From Chionis minor (lineage: Eukaryota > Chordata > Aves > Charadriiformes > Chionididae), in the NCBI GenBank assembly GCA_013398295.1, contig VZSF01005687.1, positions 315,505 through 379,504 on the forward strand: 64,000 bases of DNA, read 5' to 3'. Position 1 is the first letter of the stretch; each line of letters opens with the position of its first letter. Shown here piece by piece: positions 11,377 through 25,189 of this stretch. The notes below the pieces were generated by a model that was not told the DNA's origin, searched no databases, and worked only from the letters and a program-made list of their open reading frames with translations. Position numbers and translations under genes: made by a program.

Positions 11377-14300
11377 TGAATGAGATTCACCAGTAGCATG
11401 TGAGATCACTGTAGTCATTTTTTCCTTACTATAAATCTCCTCCATTCCAAAGGATGTAGTTAAGGTCTTCCACAAGGTTTTAAGATGTCGGGTTTATGTG
11501 AAACTAGTGACTTTGGAGTTCCCAATTTCGAAAATCTTGAAGAGATGAAAGAGGTTAAAGAAATTAAAGGTCTTAAAGGTTGTTCAGAAGTTTTGTCTTG
11601 GTCGATTGCAGAAAAAGTATAAAGTTGCTGTTTTGACCTAATTCCTATGGCTTTCTTCTCAGTGATCTTTTACCTCTTAATGTCAAATGCGCTTCATCAT
11701 AAAAAGCAAGAGGCATATAAAGAGCTGTCAAGTTGAGCTAGAAAATATTTACAGTTATTTTGCACTGGTATAAACAGCTAAATGAAGTTCAATACAACAG
11801 GGAACCAGTCCCCTATCTCTATCTGCACAAGTCCCTAGCAAGGTGTGCAGTGCACAAAACTTCTGTTTATTTCGGACACATCATAAAAAGCAAAGACACA
11901 GGTCAAGTGGCTCTCGTCAGCCAGAAAATGGGAATGCCTGTTAAAACTGTACTTTCTTGCATTATTGCTACCACATTCTTTTATTTCCTATTTGAGACAA
12001 GTCAGTAGCATCTGCCTATGGCTTTAATTTGTGCTTGAACTGATTCTGCCTGCTAGTAGCACATTCGTTTGTAGCAGTCCAGAACACCCTAAAAGCCTAA
12101 TTATAGGTGACCCCACAGTCCCTCATGCATTATTTTCATCACCAATACCTGCTTAGTTCTGTTGTGTTGGGGAGGCTTTATTTCTGATGGGTTTTTATGG
12201 GATAATATCAGCCTTATTTCACTCCCCTCAGTCTAACAGAATGGTCAAGGAGCTCTACTGTCACCTCCGCAGGATACAGGAAATTCAAGTTGCTTGCTCC
12301 CAGCAATGGAGGACGTGTTAGCGCCATGGCAGTAAAGTCAATGGGAAGCTTTACACCTTCTCCAGTGGGGTCTGGATCCCACATCTTAACCAATCTGCAT
12401 TTTACCTCTGTCTAGGTTCTTAAATGTCCTTGACAGCATTGCATGGTAACTAGCAAAGCCCTCGAATAGCATTTAAAAGAAGTAAGATTTGATTATATTT
12501 TGTTCAGTGAGAACTATGCAGCCTTCTTACAACTCAAATACGAGTTAATGTCATTTCACGGAAAAAAGAAGGAAACCAGATCATTCGAATTACAAGACTG
12601 TTGATGGATTAATTTGTGACAGAAGAAAGTGAAAGTGAGGTGGTGACAAGGGGATTAGTTAACAAGATGCAGTAAGAATGCTAGGAGAGCTGCTCTTGCT
12701 TTACAAATACACAAGACTTTTTGAAGATATTGCTAGCATGACAGATAAAGGGAATGTTGCTGCATTATATATTTAAATTTTCCAAAGGCATTTGAAAAGA
12801 TACTGTGCAAAAGGCTTATTTTGAAAATAAAAGCCCATGTGATGAAGAGGAAGCCGCAAAATGAATTAAAATGTAAGAAGAAAGGAGGGGGAGGAAAGGA
12901 ATAATGAATATAACATACTTAAAATGGAAGGTATTCTCATGAGAAGTATCACAGAGCTCTGCAGACTTAAACCAGGGCATCTGTACCTTGTTATTTAATC
13001 TATGTAATGCTTTGCTTATAGACTCTTATTTGACTGAATTGATGAAAATACTTTATGAGAACGCTGATGTAAAAATATTTTATTACCTTATTTATAGTAT
13101 TTATACTATATTTAAAGTATGAAGCTAGTTCCTTGATATCACAGAGATGAAAGAAGAAATTAGCAATAGCCTTATCATTAAAAAATTCACATCTTATGGG
13201 CTTAATTGGTACAGAAAACCTTTCCCCCTTCAGACACGAAAATGACTTTTCTGTAGTACTTCTGTTATGGCTCACCTTATGCTGAACACCTGGAACCTCT
13301 AGAAAAGAAATGCATAGTGGACTCTGTAACCCAGAGGTGTTTCTTCTTAATTAGTTTCTCATTTCAGCCTTTGTGAATCACTGGCTCGCTGTCTTCATGT
13401 AGTATTACGTTATTAGATATCCATGCAGAGAATATACATGGTCCCATTAACCTTGTTCCTGCAATTTTATAATTACACTCGTAGGATGTGTGAAGAACCA
13501 ATATCCCATTTTTATGGACAAGGAAAAAGAGACAGGGAGAAACTTAAAAGATTGGCCTCTTAAAAGTGGCAACATGCAGTATTGCAAAATTTAAGCCACC
13601 ACCTAATGGAATCCTCAGTTATTAACCCTCCATGAGACACATGAACCTAAACCTGTTTTGCCCTTTTGCAAAGGAAATGACAGAAAGAGCATAGAGTAAA
13701 CTGAAGTCTAAAGCACTCACACAGAGGCAGGAGATCTGCATTCAAGTTCTGCCTCTGCTGGAGCTAGACTGAGAATTTTCAACATAGCCCTGCCAGTTTC
13801 CATGTGAGTACCTTAATTGTAAAATACTTGGCTTTACAGTGAAGTGTAAATTTATCTCACTGGAGTTACTCTGTCCTTTATAAAGGATTTTGTAAGGAAA
13901 AAGGGAATGTCTCTTTAATCCAGCAATTGTCATCTATCACATGGAAGGTCTTGTATTAGCTCACTGCCATGAAAAAAGCAGAACAGGGCTCTGAATCCAG
14001 TTTCCCCACACTCAAGGGAAGTGATCTTAGCACTTACTTACTCTTGTGTTGGCCACACAAGTCAAAAATATTGTTAAAGAAACATCTGTTTCAGATGTAT
14101 GCTTCATTAGGTCTCATTCTAAGCAATGTGTCTGTTCTGAAGAAGTGTTAGCTCTTATGCAGCTTTGTCCATGTTCTCCTACACAGCCTTGGGCAGTGAT
14201 ATTGAGGATGGCACCCAAGAACTATTTAAAGCCTATTTTAGGAACCTAAGAACTACCTAGGCCAGGAGATTCTCTAGAAGACATACAAGGGAAAAAATGG

Positions 14301-15881
14301 AGAAACTGAACCCATCAGTCCTAAGTCCACAGCCTATGTATGAGACCTTCTCTTACTAGAATGGAAAAAGTGAGAGCATCTTACGGCATCTCTTGTGATT
14401 GCTCACAGTGCAATTTGCCTCATGCCACTTCAAAATCTCAGTATTCTACCGTCTTCTCACATTTGCTAGGTAATTTGATCTTCTTTGCAGCCATACTTTT
14501 GAAGAGAATGTTGTAATTGAACAATACAACAAGGTTGTTTCAGCAGTGGTACTTGTAGAGAAGGACAGTTCAGAGGCCATTGAATCAGGTTCAGTGTGGT
14601 TTCCCAAGTGGGCTGGAACTTTCTACTTAAATGCCATCCTCTCATTCCAAGCCACGTTACTTCAGATGGGATCAGCAGAGGTGACAAAAAAAACACCCGC
14701 TCTCAAGGATGTTCTTGCCAGACCAGAGCAAGATAAATCATTCTACACTTGCTCAAATTTAGTCTCATGCTTAATTCTTTTCAAATCAAATACTGCATGC
14801 AGGTACAAAGAAATTTCTTGGAAGGTTGTGCCTACACTAAATTTTGAATATGTCCAATATTAAGATTTTTGCTTGCTTAGGGCATTTGGACTTCAGTTCT
14901 TGTCCAATATGAATCATGTAAACTCTCTTTGGTTGAATCAAGTAACCTCGTTTTTGTTGATATCGAGACATCTGCAAAATCCTTTGGAGGACAGACAATT
15001 ATGGAAGCACTTTGGCTCAGAAATTACAAAGAAAGAATTTGGTATGAGAGATTGCGATTTCTAATGCATTTTGTATTTGTTTGTATTTTATAATTGGGAC
15101 AGAATATGCTGTTGCTTTGGATTCTTACAAATTTCTGAATTTTAGCTTGCAAATTCATAGGTCCCATGTAGGCATGCTTAAATTCATATTCTACTTCCAA
15201 ATAAATGTGCTTGTACCTGAGAGAAACAGAAAACACATATGGTCCATGATGAACTGTTAGCATGTCTTCAGGTGGCTATTTACTGTGACTCCTCAAGGTG
15301 GCATGATTTCGGTGAACCCGTTCTACTGTGCACTGAGGACAGGTTCAGGAGTAATGTAGCATGGACTTTGCACAGATCTCCAAAAATCCACTAGTAGAAG
15401 ACCGAAAACTTGTGGGAAGGCAGAGCAAACCCACAGTGGAAGAACTGGCAGAAAACTATCCACCCATAAGCTTTCCCATGAAAGTCTCATTAATGACAGA
15501 ATAAAACAAAAGGAGGTGTTGGTTGTGGGTTTTTTCCCCATTCTGGGCTGCTAGCTCTGCATTTGGTGCTCTTGGCCATCGCAAGAATTTTAATTGCCTG
15601 TTATGGTCCACCAGCATCTTAGGAAAGAGAACCCAAATATTCGGCCTATCAAAAGTCTTTTATTACAAACTGCAAATGTGTGCTACAAGACAGAAGGTGT
15701 ATCAGTTTCATGAGCTTTTATTTTGGAACGTGGGGAGTATGCTAGGTACAGAATGGCTTTGTTGTTAGGGAGAATGTTAATTACTGAAATGTGATAGAAA
15801 TAAGATTGGCTAATTTTCACATCAGTGTAGATGCAAAATTGTTTATGCTGGCTTATCGCTACAGGGAGGTGTTAGCTGTCA

Positions 15882-15945
15882 GATCCTATTGATTTCAGCT
15901 TAGATGTCTTAATTAGTCAATCCTATTGATTTCGATGAGGATGTC
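15882..15945. repeat. Diverged tandem pair containing CCTATTGATTTC
   Basis: ATCCTATTGATTTCAGCTTA with GATGTC is followed about 38 bp later by ATCCTATTGATTTCGATGAG with GATGTC. The core resembles the CCATTGATTTCAATGG centre of an old amniote palindromic repeat. Confidence 0.6.
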
Positions 15946-18915
15946 ATGAAAAGTAATTACTCTACATTCAGCATAGTCATTTTTCTATTTTAACATCTCC
16001 TCTCTTTCAAAAAGCAGACTTTTTAAATTGCTAACAGCACTAATACCAAGAAGGCAGGCAGATTATTTGGTTTAAGAGTCAAACTAGACTCCTAAGACCA
16101 CTTATCATTGTTTTGACAGTTTTTGAAACAGACCACCAGAGCTACACTCAAAACTGTCAAAAAAAGTTGTGTTTCAATATTGCTTCTTCCCCAAGGCCTG
16201 ATTACGGTTTGGTATTCTTAACTCACTTATTGAATTTTCCCTCAAGTAGTCTTTGTGCCTGAAAATTGTTGAGCTGTTCCCTCATATTAGCAAGAAGTGC
16301 TTGTTCTAGTATAGTACAGCAAGGACAACAAAGCTCAACCAGTGTTATGTCACTTCATTCATTTTTCACCTCTTTTCACTTCTGTATTTCATCTCTGACA
16401 AGATCTTGTCTATGGCTTTGTATGATCAAAGTCAGGAAAGTTAGGTTTTGGTGTACTGAATATGGATCAAAGAGTCTTTTTATCTAAGAAGCTTGCATTT
16501 GGTTAAAATCAATATACATATTTTATAAAATATTTCAGTTTAGTCTCAAGTGCTGTTTGGGTCATTCTTTAATTTAAAATTAATCACATTTTACAGACAG
16601 AAGAGACCAAGTAAAAGTATTAATTCATGGAAAAATACTAACCACACTGGAATGTCAGTATATTTATCCAAACTGTAAGAAAATTTCTCCAGGACTAGGA
16701 CAGCAGGAAACATTTCTTCTGCTGCTCTTATTTAAATAATACAAAAAGGAGAAGGGGGGGGGGGGAAAGAAAAAAAATAATAAAGCCAGCAACTCTTCAT
16801 GAAAGGTACCAAAGATTGCTAGGAAGCCTTTTTAATGTACAGAAGTATTTTGACCACTCAATGGCCCTATCTGTGTGATGCTGCCTTTACCAGTAAGGTT
16901 AACACATCCTTTCAGTTTTTCTCCTTTACTGAGCCTGCCCAAAAGTATTCTAATTAAGGCCAATTGTGTATCAGTGGCTTTCTAAAATGAATACCAAAAG
17001 CAGGCCTTGAGTTTCAGGAGTTGGGTAGATTATTTTAGAGGTTAGGAATACTAGTTTTGGAAGAACTGCACAGAGATTATGAATATATATTACACATAAA
17101 ATGCAGCAGCATGATGTCATGAAGTTTGAATCTGTTTTCAGAGGAAATATCAGACTTAAAAAGTTCTATACTTCCTTGCTCATTCCTATTTTTTTTTTTC
17201 CTCTAATAATGCTGGGATTGGGCAAAGTAAATAGAATATAAAATGAGCGTTCAAGAATCAGAGACATTTTTTCTTGACAGGTTGGCTTACTGAAACAGAC
17301 TGTTCTGTGTGTAGCCATGATGCTCCTTGGTTGTTGTCTGATCAGTCCTTGGAGCCTCATTGAAATAAAACTTCATCCTTTCCTATTAGCCCAGAAATAG
17401 TACTGGTGAGCTGAAAGGCTTCACATACTCTTCTTGTAGTGCTACATGCTTCTTTTGAGAAGTGAGGAAACAGTCTAAAGAGATTCCCTGTAGCTTATAC
17501 CCAGGACATCCTGATCTTGGGCACATGCACTGCTTTCGCAGAAAAATAATATAATTTTTCAAATAATTTATGCAGAAGAAGAATGGCTTGACAGTAGTTC
17601 ATGGGCTAAGTTCAAACTCTGGAAGAAGAAACGTATTAAAACCTTCTTCATTTAGACTAGATTCTGCTACTTTAAGAGGATAATACTTGGCTCACATAGT
17701 GATACTGAATACGTATCAAAGATTCTGGGAATCACAGAGTCTACAGTATCTGCCAAGACAATGAACATCCTGTGAAGCATGTTGGACCTGGTTTATATCA
17801 GCAGTAACTGTTTGACTATGGAAACTTTGACTGTGCCACTTCTATTATAATAAATACTGGCTTATCATAGAACTGAGATTGATTTCGTAAAGTATAAGCT
17901 TCTATAAATTTACTGTTCAAGCATCATTCATTTCAGTGTTTGAATGTGATATGTTATGTGTATTACTGTTTCATTTTATTGTCTAATCACCAGTTTCCTG
18001 GCATGGCATATTCTACTTGCTTCAATACATGTGTTTCTTTCTTGAAATTAGATGGCTTTTGTTTTTCAAACCTTCTGAACACCTGCTGCTTTCATTAGGG
18101 TGGGCAGGAATGGTACAAGAAATACCAGTACCTCAGTGTCTTAGAAGAGAAGTTAAAATGCAAACAAACCAAAAAAACCACCCAACCCTCAGAATACCTC
18201 TAGAAATTCAGTTCTGACATACATCTACAGGAACTGTTTTTATTTTAGTTTTTACATTTTGTTAATCTGTAATTTTATTTTGTGTCACTTTTTCTGAAGG
18301 CCATTTTTGAATCTTACCGTATTTTTACTCTGTTTCTATAGCAGCTTTTTCTTCCTTGAGATGTGAAATCATCCCCTTTCTCTTTGTGGCTTAAATGTTC
18401 AGATTTCTCCTCAAAGCTTAAGTTGTGCATGAAGTTCAATGATACAATAAAGCAATTCTCAGTGGGCCTTCTGGCTACCATTTTAATACTCTTTATATCT
18501 ACTTTTTATTCAGGTGCCCAAGTGTAACACGGTCACTTAGATCTTTACAGGTGCCGTGACTATTGTATTTATAGTATGCAAGATCTAATAAGCAATAAAG
18601 GACTGTTTGCATTTCGATACAACTCCTCTGAATACCAAGAATATATTTTATATCTGTGTCTACAATGAACAGTGTTATAGAAAGGGAAGATCTCTTATTG
18701 CAAAACAACTAGGACAGAAATATCTTTCTGAGTATTACCTCATGAGCTCCTTTAGGATCATCCTTATAAATTTGAGTCTAGTTCAGTGTGTAAATTAGGG
18801 TGATAGTCTATAATGTGCTAAACTGTTATGATTATGAGGTGGTACAGTAAGCTGGAGTTTCCATGGAAGAAAGAAGACAAATTTATCTCATTCTGGATAT
18901 CAATATCTGGGTTTA

Positions 18916-19165
18916 GAATCATAAAATCATAAAATCATAGACTAGTTTGAGTTGGAAGGAACCTTAAAGAACCTCTAGTCCACCCCCCCTGCCATGGACA
19001 GGGACACTTTCCAGTAGATCAGGTTACTCAAAGCCCCATCCAGCCTAGCCTCGAACACTTCCAGAGATGGAGCATCCTTAACTTCTTTGGGCAACCTGTT
19101 CCAGCATCTCACCACTGTCACAGGAAAGAATTTCTTCCTAATAACTAATCTAAATCCCTACATAA
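18916..19165 (-). mobile_element. CR1 LINE 3' fragment
   Basis: The plus strand reads AATCATAAAATCATAAAATC, then GAGTTGGAAGGAACCTTAAA, CCCATCCAGCCTAGCCTCGA, CAACCTGTTCCAGCATCTCA and AAAGAATTTCTTCCTAATAA. This is the reverse complement of the last 250 bp of CR1. The 3'-end octamer has expanded to three AATCATAA-type units. Confidence 0.92.
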
Positions 19166-22100
19166 GATGTAAAACAATACTGGTCCATGCAAGGACCAGT
19201 TTCTTCCTAAAGCTACTGAAACAGTTGGAATAATTTCGTGTTCATTTGACAGAGACCCAAGAAGTTGAATCTGATAAGAATTCCTAAACATTGTGCCAGT
19301 CTTCAAGTGCATATGACAGTTGGTGAATGTAATGTAAAAATATACATAAATATAATTCATATGTGTATGCATCATAATACACATACTTTATTTAAATAAA
19401 CTCAAAAATATACACATTTAAAATAAATAAATGTCTAAAAATGTTGCAACGGAACCTTTTCTATCAAAAAATACAATTCTGAAGGGTCTGAACATCAATA
19501 TACATCACAGTTCAATTCTTTCTAGTAATATGAAGTTGTTTTTATTTCTCTTTGAGATTGCTTTTGTCCCACTAAAATGAATTGGAGCTGTGGGTTGTTT
19601 TGTGTGCTGATATGTATGAGGCTTATGTGTTAGAAATATGGCATCTCGATTTCTTATTCATCTCCTATACAAATCTTTGGCCTGTGGAGTTCTTATGAAA
19701 CATTTGGATTGTAACCTAAAAAATTAGGTTATTAATATCCATCTGACATCTTTTCATGAATAAGTCAAAGATTAAAAGCAGCAAATTTAAAAATCTCCAA
19801 TTTCTCTTTGGTCAGAAAGATACTATGAAAAATAGGGACTGTCAAAGGTGACACTGAGCTAATGAGCAAAGTTAGAGACAAAATACTGTAGGACTGGAGG
19901 CAGAGGCTGTATGCATCCTCCAGGTCCTGGAGTTCCCTAATTATTACGATTGCATGCAATTTTTAGGAATATATTAAACAAAGTTTCAAGTAGGGAAGAC
20001 TGTGTCTTATGTTAGGTCTTATCTGGGTGCTGGGCTCCAGCATGGTCTGATACCCCTTGGCCACTGCACTGCTGCAGCACCCCCGACTCCACCCAGCTGT
20101 GGGACCCATAGCTGCTGACCAGCAAGGCAGGCGACTAAGGAGCATGATGAATCCTAGAGATGAAAAGTAGCTACCACATGGAGTTGAGATGGGAGGTAAA
20201 TATCTTCACAGAAAAAATATCCTGCTCTCATTTTCCTCAGGGAAAACTTTTTTTAGTTTTACTAGCATAGGTTCCAAAGATAATAATTACAGTTTTCTTC
20301 CTCTCCTCTGCTCCCATTTTCACATCACCAAGGAACATGAACAGTATTTTCTTACTTGTCCTTTTAACTGTGCTGAAATTCACGTGTTCATTCCTATTTC
20401 TCTTTTTTTGTCTCTTACTGAGAGAAAGACTGTTTATTACCTTCACCCGTATAACTTTTTAGTTACTTAATAGACTAAAAAGGTTTTTTGGAAGACCAAA
20501 TATATTTCTACTTTCCTTTTCTAGTATTTTGTTAGTATGCTCAAGAGAACTCTAGTATATAAAGCTCTGATTCGTCAGATCACTTAATCCCAGGTTTCAA
20601 TCTTTCTGACACACACAATTAGGTGGGTGTTCTACTGAGTCAGTTCTTCAAGATGTGATTTTCTTTTACGAAAGCGATGTGGGTTATAATAAAATGAAGG
20701 GACCATCGAACTGGTTCAAAATTGTGCATTTAATTTCTGTGATTCTTTTTTTTTTTCTTCACTGTGCCTAATAGGATTAATATACCTGTAAGTCTCAATA
20801 TCATTTTATACAGTTTATTCAGAAGAAAGACATATATTGTCTCTTTTTCAGTTGTGTAAGACCTAATACAAAGAACAACAGATTCTCTTGGTTATAGTTC
20901 GAGTATCTGTATGTCAGTACGTTAAGCTCCCATGAACCCTGGAGGGTCAGATGGACTTTTCCATTGGGAGAGAGAGGACCAAGATCTGGAGCACAGTCTC
21001 ACATTGAAACCCAGAGGCTCACACTGAAGTTTGCATTGAAGCTGGCAGAATGCATGAGGCCAAATACAGTATCACACACATATAATTATATTGTGCTGGC
21101 TCTTGAAGGTCTGTCTGGAAATCAAAATGTTTTCCAGGCATAGAGAAGCTGGCCAAGCCTGTAAGTCTTAGGATATTAACGTAAATTTGTTATTGGTACT
21201 GAGGTGGTATTGGTTTGTCAGTGTACCAGCCCTGGAGACAAACTGGCTCTAGATAACTCCCTCTCCTGATGCATTTGTAGGGACACAAATGACAGAATTA
21301 CAACAAGGTTCTACTTCCACTGGGCACTTGCTCTTTCAGCGTTCTCATAGACAATTCTGCCTCATATAAATCATATTAGCTGCCCTGACTATTCTTTGTA
21401 TAGTAAATAAAGGAATTATACCAAAACAAATCAAAACCCTCATACAACTCAAAGCTAAGTCCAAAATTGCTCGGTGTTCATGAATTCGCGTTTTGAATCG
21501 GGTTTCACATATCCAATCAGTCCTTTCTTCAAGGCTAAAAAATTAATGTTCCATTTTGAAGAATGAATAGGGGAAGATGCCAGGCCATTATGGAAATGCG
21601 TTTCTAGTTAGTCCCTTGAGGTCTTTTGTCTAGTTACTTCAGTGAGTGACCCCTTAGTTATTCTGGACAGTCACTGGATGACACTGCGGCCATCTCCCTT
21701 CAATCTGAGGTTTTACAGAAGGCTACTTTGGTTGTGCCCTGCTTTATTACCATTTGGGGCACCAATGAAAACCTGTCCTCTGCGAAAAGATAAATAAGTA
21801 CTGGAAAGAAAAGGATCTGTGCCAAATATTTTGTGGCACAGATGAATGCTTGTAGGAATGCAGTGACCAAAGGTAAAGAAATGGTTTAAGATGCATTAAC
21901 TACTACAGACGAAAACGAATGGAAGGAAAGAAAGAATTCTTTCAGTCAATATATGCTTACTAGAAACACAGGCCCACCAGTCAACTGAAGATTTGTCAGA
22001 GTGATTCTGGCAGGAACTCTTAAAATCACCTTCCTTTTCCTTTGTTATCTCATCTTTCAAGTATTCTAGGGTTTAGTGAGTAATTATGAAGAAGATCATA

Positions 22101-24395
22101 TACTGTTGTCCGCTATTTTTTTCTATTACTAGTGTGAGCTAGGGCATTTGAACAAGTAATTCACTGGGGATTGGTGTTCCCAGTTTGTCCTAGGTTCTGG
22201 TTCCTGCCTATTTCATTAGTACCCTGAAACATTTCATAGTTTTGTTGCTTGAAAAAATCAGATGCAGCACTTGCATATACCTGCCCACTCTCACACAGCA
22301 AGTTCAATCAGCAGAATTCATCCTGCAACCACTTGGTTATTTTTTGATGGTGGTGGTCAATTACACAATGACAGTTGTCACAACACTGGAACAACACTGT
22401 GTTCCCTAACAGGGAGATTAAATGATATTTCAGCTGGTAAGGAGTAGAAACTCAATTAGTACAGGAATCATTTAAAACCAAATTGAACACAGCAGTCAAT
22501 AACATTCTTTTGGGAGTAGTCTTGCTCTTGCAGAGGGATCTATCTACTTAGCAAGGTAGCCTCAGGGCTGCTCTAACCTGTGCCTGAGGGCTGGCCCTAC
22601 ACACAGCAGCCCCAGGTTGAGGGGAGGACTTAGATAAAAGTTCCTCTTCCTGTGCATTCCCTCCATCCCCAAACTGGGCTACGCACTTAGCCATGATACC
22701 TGGAGATCTGGCCCATGTATCATCACTTTGTTCCTTAGCCACTTCTTCACTATCCAGCTGCTTAAATCAAATGCCATGGGCACACAAAACTGAAACCATT
22801 CATTTTAATATCATTGCAAAGGCTTCCTTTGTTTTTTCTCTTTTGTTCCCCACACAACTTTTGAACTGGCAGAAGAAGTGCAATGGGGATGTTAACAGCA
22901 AGCTGGGACTAATTGCAGCCATCAAACTTAGGCACCTACTTCTTAATTCTGAGCATTCAGTATGAAATCCCATCCTCCCTTAAGTCTCACAGATTTCGCG
23001 ACACCGTTTCCAGGTAAAATTATTGTTGCCATCACGTATTGCGTTATATATCAGCTTGACTATAAATTTGTATGACAGTTGTCACATTTAATTATATTTA
23101 ATTTTTAAATTTACTTACTTCCTCTGCCTTGTCTGCATCTGTAGATGTAAACTGACATTAAAAAGTCAGACTTGGAGAAGTGGCAAAGAATCCTTCAAAG
23201 AAAGCACTGAAAACTAGGTCTACAAAGGGATCCAAAAGACATACATGCCTGCCCTGCACAGTGCAGCATTAGTGATGAATACCAAGTTAGCACAGACATA
23301 CCTGAACATGCTAGCTTGGGTCTGAAGGCAGTTTAGCCATAACAGTGCATTGTATCTTTGAGCTTCATGTTGTACTGACACAGGTATAATGCTTGCAGTA
23401 TGATAGCTGGTGTGCTGGTGGGAGCCCAGAGGTAGTTCAGAAGCTATAATATCATTGAATATAAATAGGACCAAAGAGGGGCTGTGGTCCCAGCTGCCAC
23501 CTTCAAAATTCTTCTCTGCCTAATTCCAAGGTCCTGTAAAAAAGGTCCTAAATTTTCACTTGTATACACAACCAGAAGAGTCTTAGCCTCAATAGCTTTG
23601 AACTTGATCAAGTTTCCTCATGGAGATCCACAGCCTGCTCAAGAAAAAGGATGAAGGAGGCGGCAACATCCTGTTCTGCCTTTTAGTTGCTAGCTCAGTG
23701 TTTAGCACACATGCGAATTCCCATGTCGAGATATCTGGACTAGGAATGTTTAACTTTACAGCTCACTGCCCGCTGGTCAAATTCTCAATCTTGATTGTCC
23801 TTACCCTGCCTGGGGACATACTCCAAATGATAATCATAGAAGCTAGTAGACTAAATGATGAGTTCCCTGTGTTATCCAGTAGTAAATGAAGACAAGAGGT
23901 TTCATGCTTGTTCCTCAATGGGTGTTTGCTCAGAGGGATTGAGTGTCTCCACTCAGGATGCATCCCTCCCCAGTGCTGGGTGTTTGAGATAGGTCAGCCC
24001 CTCGAACCAGAGAGAGATTCTGTAGATAGAAAATTGGGCTAGGGCTTCCACAAGGGAAAATATATCACTGCTACTATAAAGATCTCAGCTTACTCTTTTC
24101 AGTGATTTATATACTGCTAGTGTATAAACCTTTTTGTCCCTATATGAACTGTAAATGGTAGCCACATTTTTTTCAGATATGACAGTCTCATGCAGTAGGT
24201 TATTTTTTTCCATTAGAACACATGCCATTAAATCCATTATCCTTTCTAGTTTCTCTGTCAGTGCAATCGGTCTCTTTGCTTTGCTACAGTTAATGCCACT
24301 ATTAATTAATCTTATCCTTAATTCATACCTCGTATATTTTTTAAAGTAAAGGTAGAGCTTGTAATGAGCTGGACTCACAGATTTTGAGATCAAAG
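19166..24395. other. Intergenic, no gene recognised
   Basis: AT-rich unique DNA with no open frame longer than expected by chance and no recognisable transposon. A moderately GC-rich patch lies at 20030-20120. Confidence 0.55.
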
Positions 24396-24492
24396 GCACA
24401 GATCTTCAGAGATACATGGGCACTTAATTACTTAGGTACCCAAGTTAGGTACCCAACTTCCACTGATTTCAGTAGCACTTAGGTGCCATAAT
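24395..24492. repeat. Relic of an old palindromic amniote repeat
   Basis: CACTTAATTACTTAGGTACC, then CAAGTTAGGTACCCAACTTC, CACTGATTTCAGTAGCACTT and AGGTGCC. The motif order (TTAGGTRCC, ACTTCCAYTGATTTCARTRG, TTAGGTGCC) resembles an abundant old repeat I associate with turtle and crocodile genomes. The family name is not known to me. Confidence 0.45.
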
Positions 24493-25127
24493 GTCTTTGA
24501 AGATTGCTATCAAAGTTTAGATTCATGTATTAGCTATAGCACAAAGTTCCCATCACTAGATTCATTTTGAGGGGCACTGTGTCCAAAGGGGCTAGAACAT
24601 ACTGCAGAGTCTCATAGTCTGTTCAGTCATGGACCTTGCTGCATGGAGGTGAGTGTAACTCTACTTGCAAGCATAGCTTTGTGGTAGGACAAAAGTTTCT
24701 ATCCAGCTGATGGCCACGTAGTGAGTTCCACCAATACTTTATACACAGTTGGAAAGAACTATTCGGTCCCTTCAAAGCTCTCACCAATGTCCAGGGATGA
24801 AAATCAGAATTTTCCACCTGTGGTTAATGTTGCATTTAAAACGATTAGGAGGTGGAGGAGCCCTTGCAACCTGTACAGGACACTTAGCTCAGCCTGCGTC
24901 TTGTCTTCTTACATTGTTTCTTGTGGAGAGCAGAGAGCAGGTGTTCTGCTAAAAGTGTTATGTTTTTTAAAATACTGTGGCTGAAGCAGCAATAACTTGC
25001 ATGATGGGCTGCAGCACTGCACCGTTTTCCATTCCGCAGGGTGGCATGCAGTGCCATGCTGCCTGTCCCTACGCAGCACAGCATGCCAGAGTGCGTTCGC
25101 CTTTAAGCTCCAATGAAGCCAGCCATG

Positions 25128-25180
25128 GCTCTGAAGTTAAGCATTGCTTAAGTGCTCTGTTGGATCGGGTCAGAGTGCTA
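25128..25180. repeat. Relic of an old amniote repeat (GCTTAAGTGCTNTGTTGGATCGGG type)
   Basis: GAAGTTAAGCATTGCTTAAG, then TGCTCTGTTGGATCGGGTCA. A related piece is at 31812-31845 (GAATTAAGCATGTGCTTCAG). Both recall the sauropsid relic AAGCATGTGCTTAAGTGCTTTGCTGAATCGGG, written here in parts: AAGCATGTGCTTAAG and GTGCTTTGCTGAATCGGG. Confidence 0.45.
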
Positions 25181-25189
25181 AGTGCTTTT

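Larger units (their letters stand above)
10350..18915. other. Intergenic, no gene recognised
   Basis: AT-rich unique DNA. It includes an imperfect tandem duplication at 11321-11376, a possible MIR-like relic near 13505-13580 (CCCATTTTTATGGACAAGGA), relics of the old palindromic family near 11763, 12325, 13845 and 15885-15945, and a poly-G run near 16755-16766. No coding exon was identified. Confidence 0.55.

Noticed and set aside
24085..24399. 104-codon minus-strand open frame with Lys/Glu/Leu-rich sequence
   Set aside because: No domain, splice sites or conserved motif recognised. It overlaps the edge of an old repeat relic, and its length is within what AT-rich DNA gives by chance.
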